Shown here one piece after another: positions 30,990 through 34,656 of a stretch of 34,656 nt of DNA. The notes under the pieces were generated by a model. That model searched no databases. It had not been told where the DNA came from and saw only the letters and a list, made by a program, of their open reading frames with translations. Within the stretch, counting starts at the first letter, position 1, and the number at the start of each line of letters is the position of its first letter. The DNA lies in NCBI GenBank assembly GCA_947588985.1, contig CANQBG010000015.1:1-34656 (forward strand). Direction: 5' to 3'. Both the position numbers and the translations under genes were made by a program. The DNA is from an uncultured Clostridia bacterium (GTDB taxonomy: Bacteria > Bacillota > Clostridia > Christensenellales > Borkfalkiaceae).

Positions 30990-31019
30990 ATTCTATGCCC
31001 CTCTCCCCCAAAAAAGAAC
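30990..31019 (-). promoter_or_regulatory. Candidate sigma-E promoter of yunB
   Basis: On the minus strand, CATAGAAT (30997-30990) matches 7 of 8 positions of the sigma-E -10 CATACANT. GTTCTTTT (31019-31012), 14 bp upstream, matches about 5 of 8 positions of the -35. The predicted start is at or just before the GTG. Confidence 0.35.
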
Positions 31020-31084
31020 GGGCCGCGAGGGCCCTATCGGGAAGAATTCTATAAAGCGAGTACGGAGTCGCATTGAAGCGCGAC

Positions 31085-31112
31085 AAACGGGCGGGATCCT
31101 TCCCGCCCGTTT
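31085..31112. terminator. Bidirectional terminator hairpin
   Basis: A perfect 12-bp stem, AAACGGGCGGGA with TCCCGCCCGTTT, around a TCCT loop. Each strand ends in TTT. It separates the 31168-31788 gene from the upstream region of yunB. Confidence 0.7.
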
Positions 31113-31167
31113 GCATTTCACCGTTTCCGGCTTGGGACCCTTTCATTGCGTTGGCAAAATAGGATCT

Positions 31168-31788
31168 TTACTTGTTCATGGAATTTTCGGAGTCGGCTGC
31201 CGTAAGACTTTCCGTTTGGGTTTTCAGGATCTCCGAGATCACGGCGTCTCTATTTTGCGGCGAGAGGGATGAACTCAGCATGATCGCGGCATACAGTTGC
31301 TCTTCGCGGCCCGCTTCGTCGCTGAGCTTGGAGACCTCTTTGAGCGTCGCGCGGTGGACGGATAATATGATCCCGCTGAATATTTCCACGATCGCCGCGC
31401 TGATCGCGGGGATCAACGATACCAACAGCTTTTCCTGAAACGCCAGCGCAACGCACACCGTGATCGCAAACAGCAACAGCCCAAAGACCGCGCTCATCAG
31501 CGCTAACGCAAAGGTCAGTTTGAGCTGCCTTGTGATGATCAAAAAGTATTCGTCATTCTCCCGACGCTTCGAAAGCCATATCTGCGCCAGCGAGGGCGTG
31601 ACGGCATCCGCGGGAAGCTGTCCCATCGCGTCCTGCAAAGCCGCCATGCGCGCCTCCGCGCCCGCTCTCGTCATCTTGCTCTCGTATTTTCCATAGACGA
31701 TAAACCCCACGACCAGCAAAACCAACACCCCGAGCGCAACCAGTGCGACCGTTATGATGAAGATGATCGTTGCCGAATCCGTATTCAT
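31168..31788 (-). CDS. Three-TM protein, possibly of the TRADD-N-associated membrane-domain type
   Basis: A 206-residue protein. An N-terminal membrane helix ('FIITVALVALGVLVLLVVGFIVYG', about residues 10-33) is followed by a ~55-residue charged, helical segment. Then 'NDEYFLIITRQLKLTFALALMSAVFGLLLFAITVCVAL' and 'LLVSLIPAISAAIVEIFSGIILSVHR' (about 78-145) form two closely spaced membrane helices with a short turn. A helical cytoplasmic C-terminus follows, with 'YAAIMLSSSLSPQNRDAVISEIL'. The two-helix block resembles the domain described next to TRADD-N-like domains in bacterial conflict proteins, but the call rests on visual similarity. GGAGG is 5 nt before ATG 31788. The gene is followed by the terminator at 31085-31112. 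No enzyme domain is present. A signalling or defence adaptor is a speculative role. Confidence 0.45.
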   Translation of the reverse strand: MNTDSATIIFIITVALVALGVLVLLVVGFIVYGKYESKMTRAGAEARMAALQDAMGQLPADAVTPSLAQIWLSKRRENDEYFLIITRQLKLTFALALMSAVFGLLLFAITVCVALAFQEKLLVSLIPAISAAIVEIFSGIILSVHRATLKEVSKLSDEAGREEQLYAAIMLSSSLSPQNRDAVISEILKTQTESLTAADSENSMNK

Positions 31789-31855
31789 ATTTTCCTCCGA
31801 ACCCGCGTTTTTCCCCGCTGTTTTTCTATATAAAATTTTCCTTGCCTGTGAGGCG

Positions 31856-32773
31856 CTATTTCAGAAATTTTCCGTAGACCTCGGAGGCCTGTGTGAAGTA
31901 GGCGAAGGTGCCGGGGTACTCCTTCACGATGCGCCGGACCTCGGCCACCTGCCGCTTGCGGATGATGCACACGAGCAGGCTCTTGTCGCCGTGGGTATAC
32001 ATGCCCGTGGCGTGGACGAGGGTGACGCCGTGGTGGGTGCGCTCCATGATCTCCTCGGCAAGCTGTTCGGGGCTATCCGTGATGATCTCGAATTTATACG
32101 CCGTCTGGAAGCCGTGGACGATGACGTCGCACGTCTTGCTCGTCACGAAGAGGGAGATGAGGGCGAGAAGAATAGGGTCGAGCTTGACCATGAAGGACGC
32201 GCCTTGGTTGTAGACGAAGAAGGAGGCAATGACGACGACGGCGTCGAAGGCGGAGGTCATCCAGCTCACGCTGAGATACTCCCACTTCTTCTTGGCGACG
32301 GAGGCGAGAATGCCCGTCCCGCCCGCCGTACCGCAACTGCGGAGCATGATGGCGAGCGCCGCGCCGAGCAGGATCCCGCTCGCAACGGCCGCCATGAGGC
32401 CCGTCACCGTCGCGGGGCCGTCCTCCCCCGTGCCATAGACGGGGAAGCCGGGGATATAATCGAACACGATGAGCAGGCCCGAGGTGAAGAGCATGGAGAG
32501 CGTGGAGACGATGGCCTCGCGCTTTCCGAGCAGGAAGAAGGCGACGAAGAAGAGGGGGACGTTAAAGAGAATGAGAAAGTACCCCGAATTGACCTTAAAT
32601 CCCGCCTGCCCCGTGACATATTCGAGCAAGACGGCAAGGCCGTTGATCCCGCCGGGCGCGAAGTTGTTGGGCGAGACGAAGATGTAGATGCCGAGGGCGC
32701 GCGTAATGCCCGAGAGCAGGATGGGCAGGATATAGAGGGAGACGAGCCACCGCCAATCGAATTTTTTCTGCAT
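31856..32773 (-). CDS. YitT-family membrane protein with C-terminal DUF2179 domain
   Basis: A 305-residue protein. The first ~215 residues form about five or six membrane helices with the YitT (DUF161) blocks 'LGIYIFVSPNNFAPGGINGLAVLL', 'GKREAIVSTLSMLFTSG' and 'RSCGTAGGTGILASVAKKK'. The C-terminal ~80 residues, 'KFEIITDSPEQLAEEIMERTHHGVT' to 'EYPGTFAYFTQASEVYG', form the cytosolic DUF2179 domain. The family is common in Firmicutes; transport has been proposed, but the substrate is unknown. It starts 18 bp after asnS with a weak GAGGG at 15 nt, so it probably depends on read-through or coupling from asnS. The frame is full length. Confidence 0.85.
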   Translation of the reverse strand: MQKKFDWRWLVSLYILPILLSGITRALGIYIFVSPNNFAPGGINGLAVLLEYVTGQAGFKVNSGYFLILFNVPLFFVAFFLLGKREAIVSTLSMLFTSGLLIVFDYIPGFPVYGTGEDGPATVTGLMAAVASGILLGAALAIMLRSCGTAGGTGILASVAKKKWEYLSVSWMTSAFDAVVVIASFFVYNQGASFMVKLDPILLALISLFVTSKTCDVIVHGFQTAYKFEIITDSPEQLAEEIMERTHHGVTLVHATGMYTHGDKSLLVCIIRKRQVAEVRRIVKEYPGTFAYFTQASEVYGKFLK

Positions 32774-32791
32774 ATGCGTAAATCTGCGCCC

Positions 32792-34165
32792 TCACATGAT
32801 ATTTTTGACGCTGCGGGGGAAGAGGGTGACGTCGCGGATGTTCTCCATCCCCGTGCAATACATCACGAAGCGCTCGAAGCCGAGGCCGAAGCCGCCGTGC
32901 GGGACGCTCCCGAAGAGCCTGAGGTCGAGATACTGCTTGTAGGCGGCCATGTCCATCCCCCGCTCCTTCATCGCGGCCGTGAGTTTTTCGTAGTCGGCCT
33001 CTCTCTCGCTCCCGCCGATGATCTCCCCGATGCCGGGGACCAGGAGATCGGTGGCGGCTACCGTCTTGCCGTCGGCATTCTGCTTCATATAGAAGGACTT
33101 GATCTCCTTGGGATAGTCGGTGACAAAGACGGGCCGCTTGAACACTTCCTCCGTGAGGTACTTTTCGTGCTCCGACTGCAAGTCGCTCCCCCAATGCACG
33201 GGGAATTGGAAGCGCGCGTTCTGCTGCTCCAAAATGGCGACGGCCTCGGTATAGGTGCACACGGCGAAGCTCGAGTTTGCGACATGGTTGAGCTTTTCGA
33301 GGAGGCCCTTCTCCACAAAGCTATCGAAGAACTTGATCTCCGCGGGGCACTCCGTAAGAACGGCGCGGATGAGGTACTTCAAAAGGTCCTCCGCGATCTC
33401 AATGACGTCGGGAAGCTCGGCAAAGGCGATCTCGGGCTCGATGTGCCAGAACTCCGCGAGATGGCGGGTCGTGTTGGAGTTTTCGGCGCGGAAGGAGGGG
33501 CCGAAGGTGTAAATTTTGCCGAGCGCCGTCGCGGCTACCTCGCCCTCGAGCTGCCCCGAGACGGAGAGCCCCGCCTTCACTCCGAAGAAGTCGTTTTTAT
33601 AGTACTCCTCCTCGGAGGCATACTTGGCGTTCCACGGCTGCGTCGTCACACGGAACATCTCGCCCGCGCCCTCGCAGTCGCTCGCCGTGATGAGGGGGGC
33701 GTTGATATAGTAGTACCCGTGCGCGTGGAAGTAGCGATGGACGGCCTGTGCGGCCACCGAGCGCACGCGAAACGCCGCCTGAAAGGTGTTGGTCCTGAGG
33801 CGGAGGTGCGGGATGCCGCGCAGATATTCGAGCGTCTGCCGCTTCTTCTGAATGGGATACTCGGGCGGACACTTTCCGAGGAGGGAAAGGCGCTCCGCGT
33901 TGAGCTCGTTGCCCTCCCCCTTGTAGGCCTTGACGACCTTGCCCGCCACAACGACGCTCGCCCCGAGCTTGGTGCATTCGGGATCGGGCGTGAGCGACGT
34001 TTTATCGATGACGACCTGCAATTTTTCGAAGCTCGTCCCATCGGAGAGCTCCAAAAAGGCGACTTGCGCCGAATCGCGGAAGGTGCGCACCCAACCGCAT
34101 ACGACGGCGTCGAGGCCTACCATGTCCGCATCGGACAGGACTGTTTTGATATCTGTATGCTTCAT
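32792..34165 (-). CDS. asnS: Asparaginyl-tRNA synthetase
   Basis: A 457-residue class II synthetase. The N-terminal OB-fold anticodon-binding domain has 'VVCGWVRTFRDSAQVAFLELSDGT' (about residues 21-44). The catalytic domain has motif 2 'FRAENSNTTRHLAEFWHIEPE' (about 223-243) and motif 3 'GGFGLGFERFVMY' (about 427-440), and the 'SEREADYEKL' and 'YLDLRLFGSVPHGG' segments are typical of AsnRS. It joins Asn to tRNA-Asn with ATP. ATG 34165 is chosen because GAGAGG lies 7 nt upstream and the OB fold starts correctly. It lies 56 bp downstream of proS and 18 bp upstream of the yitT-type gene, forming a likely proS-asnS-yitT unit with a possible attenuating hairpin at 34188-34208. No T-box is seen in the window. 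Confidence 0.92.
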   Translation of the reverse strand: MKHTDIKTVLSDADMVGLDAVVCGWVRTFRDSAQVAFLELSDGTSFEKLQVVIDKTSLTPDPECTKLGASVVVAGKVVKAYKGEGNELNAERLSLLGKCPPEYPIQKKRQTLEYLRGIPHLRLRTNTFQAAFRVRSVAAQAVHRYFHAHGYYYINAPLITASDCEGAGEMFRVTTQPWNAKYASEEEYYKNDFFGVKAGLSVSGQLEGEVAATALGKIYTFGPSFRAENSNTTRHLAEFWHIEPEIAFAELPDVIEIAEDLLKYLIRAVLTECPAEIKFFDSFVEKGLLEKLNHVANSSFAVCTYTEAVAILEQQNARFQFPVHWGSDLQSEHEKYLTEEVFKRPVFVTDYPKEIKSFYMKQNADGKTVAATDLLVPGIGEIIGGSEREADYEKLTAAMKERGMDMAAYKQYLDLRLFGSVPHGGFGLGFERFVMYCTGMENIRDVTLFPRSVKNIM

Positions 34166-34187
34166 AAGAATACCTCTCACGGGAAAC

Positions 34188-34208
34188 GCCCCTCCCTGCG
34201 GGAAGGGC
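34188..34208 (-). terminator. Hairpin between proS and asnS
   Basis: A 9-bp stem (34208-34200 with 34196-34188, one G-U pair on the minus strand) with a 3-nt loop lies 13 bp after the proS stop. Only a short TTT follows, so it may be a weak terminator or an mRNA processing site. Confidence 0.4.
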
Positions 34209-34221
34209 GACGTTGCACATT

Positions 34222-34656
34222 TTAATAGGCCCGGGCGAAAAAGACGGTGTGCGCTGCCTTCTTGCCGCAACACACGCACGCGGGCATGTCGTTCTTCTCG
34301 TCCATGACGCGCGCCGTGGCCTGTGCGAATTCCTTCACCTTATCCTCGCAGGCGCGCTCGCCGCACCAGCCCGCGCGGACGAAGTTGCCGCCGTTGACCC
34401 CGGAGAGCAACTCCTCGAGGGAAGCGGCGGGGACGATCCGCTCCTCCATCCGCTTCTTCGCCTTGGCAAAGAGGCTCTCGCCCATCGCGCGGAGCAGCTC
34501 CCCCACGGCCGTCTCGGCCTCCGAAAGGGAGAAGCCGTCCGTCTTTTCGAGGGTATCGCGGCGGAACACCGTCATCTTCCCGCTCTCGATGTCGCGCGGG
34601 CCGAGCTCGATGCGGAGCGGCACGCCCTTCATCTCCCACTCGTTGAACTTCCAGCC
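34222..34656 (-). CDS. proS: Prolyl-tRNA synthetase, C-terminal part (archaeal/eukaryotic-type); 5' end outside the window
   Basis: The frame is open to the window edge and shows the last 144 residues. They begin with 'GWKFNEWEMKGVPLRIELGPRDI', the conserved entry of the anticodon-binding domain of ProRS type 3. A helical section and the zinc-binding-like C-terminal domain with 'CGERACEDKVKEFAQATARVM' and 'CVCCGKKAAHTVFFARAY' follow. The terminal Tyr is the typical last residue of this subtype, where it helps the active site. The enzyme joins Pro to tRNA-Pro. The catalytic part lies outside the window. The gene is upstream of asnS in the same direction. Confidence 0.88.
   Translation of the reverse strand, partial: GWKFNEWEMKGVPLRIELGPRDIESGKMTVFRRDTLEKTDGFSLSEAETAVGELLRAMGESLFAKAKKRMEERIVPAASLEELLSGVNGGNFVRAGWCGERACEDKVKEFAQATARVMDEKNDMPACVCCGKKAAHTVFFARAY

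Noticed and set aside
34166-34221. T-box riboswitch before asnS
   Set aside because: The 56-bp gap is too short for a T-box and lacks the TGGNACCGCG-type antiterminator sequence.
31754-34225. 823-codon plus-strand open frame opposite asnS and the YitT-family gene
   Set aside because: Both minus-strand proteins are recognisable over their full length.

Overview
The window looks like a piece of a spore-forming, Gram-positive Clostridia-type (Firmicutes) chromosome, probably a gut lineage known mostly from metagenomes. The reasons are a SpoVAC homologue, a YunB-type sporulation protein, a YitT-family membrane protein, a clostridial-type MurG, an archaeal/eukaryotic-type ProRS tail, strong AGGAGG-type ribosome binding sites, GTG starts and GC-rich codon use. 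The first ~4 kb is visibly AT-richer than the rest and reads as acquired DNA.

Layout. (1) 1-4045: an AT-rich defence-like island. It holds the end of a nuclease-domain protein, an MjaI-type restriction enzyme, a Sll1717-type P-loop ATPase, and a two-gene unit (uracil-DNA-glycosylase-fold-like protein plus a 94-residue protein). Two copies of a 'constant flank / private hairpin / constant flank' element close these units, and one gap holds several long hairpins and a tRNA-like 3' end. (2) 4104-9159: two divergent lipoproteins. One is a 955-residue Cys/His protein with 37 CxxC motifs, preceded by a structured RNA with a terminator that begins at its predicted promoter. The other is a beta-helix carbohydrate-binding lipoprotein with a leaderless-type promoter. 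(3) 9160-15782: a 1604-residue pilin-like protein between two ~900-bp gene-free stretches full of palindromic interspersed repeats. Its best upstream promoter has a run of ten G inside a 20-bp spacer, a phase-variation signature. (4) 15783-16607: DUF1858 protein, spoVAC and a possible 30-codon ORF. (5) 16680-24108: a compact, tightly coupled phage head module in P22-like order (terminase, small protein, portal, scaffold-like, major capsid, connector-like, beta-propeller, last gene), with no integrase, lysis, replication or tail genes. (6) 24162-31112: two secreted, C-terminally anchored proteins, a sigma-region-4-like protein, a GH43 glycosidase, murG and yunB. (7) 31168-34656: a three-TM protein of possible TRADD-N-associated type, a YitT-family protein, asnS and the end of proS.

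How the genes fit together. The island is aimed at foreign DNA (restriction, ATPase, possible base-excision fold). Regions 2, 3 and 6 encode much of a cell surface: lipoproteins, a giant pilin, anchored beta-propeller/SH3-like proteins, a glycosidase and peptidoglycan synthesis. Several of these genes seem to be transcribed from or almost from the start codon. The points most worth a second look are the putative phase-variable promoter of the giant pilin, the CxxC-repeat lipoprotein with its structured leader RNA, the head-only phage module, and the repeat families in which the palindrome stems have changed while the flanks are conserved.
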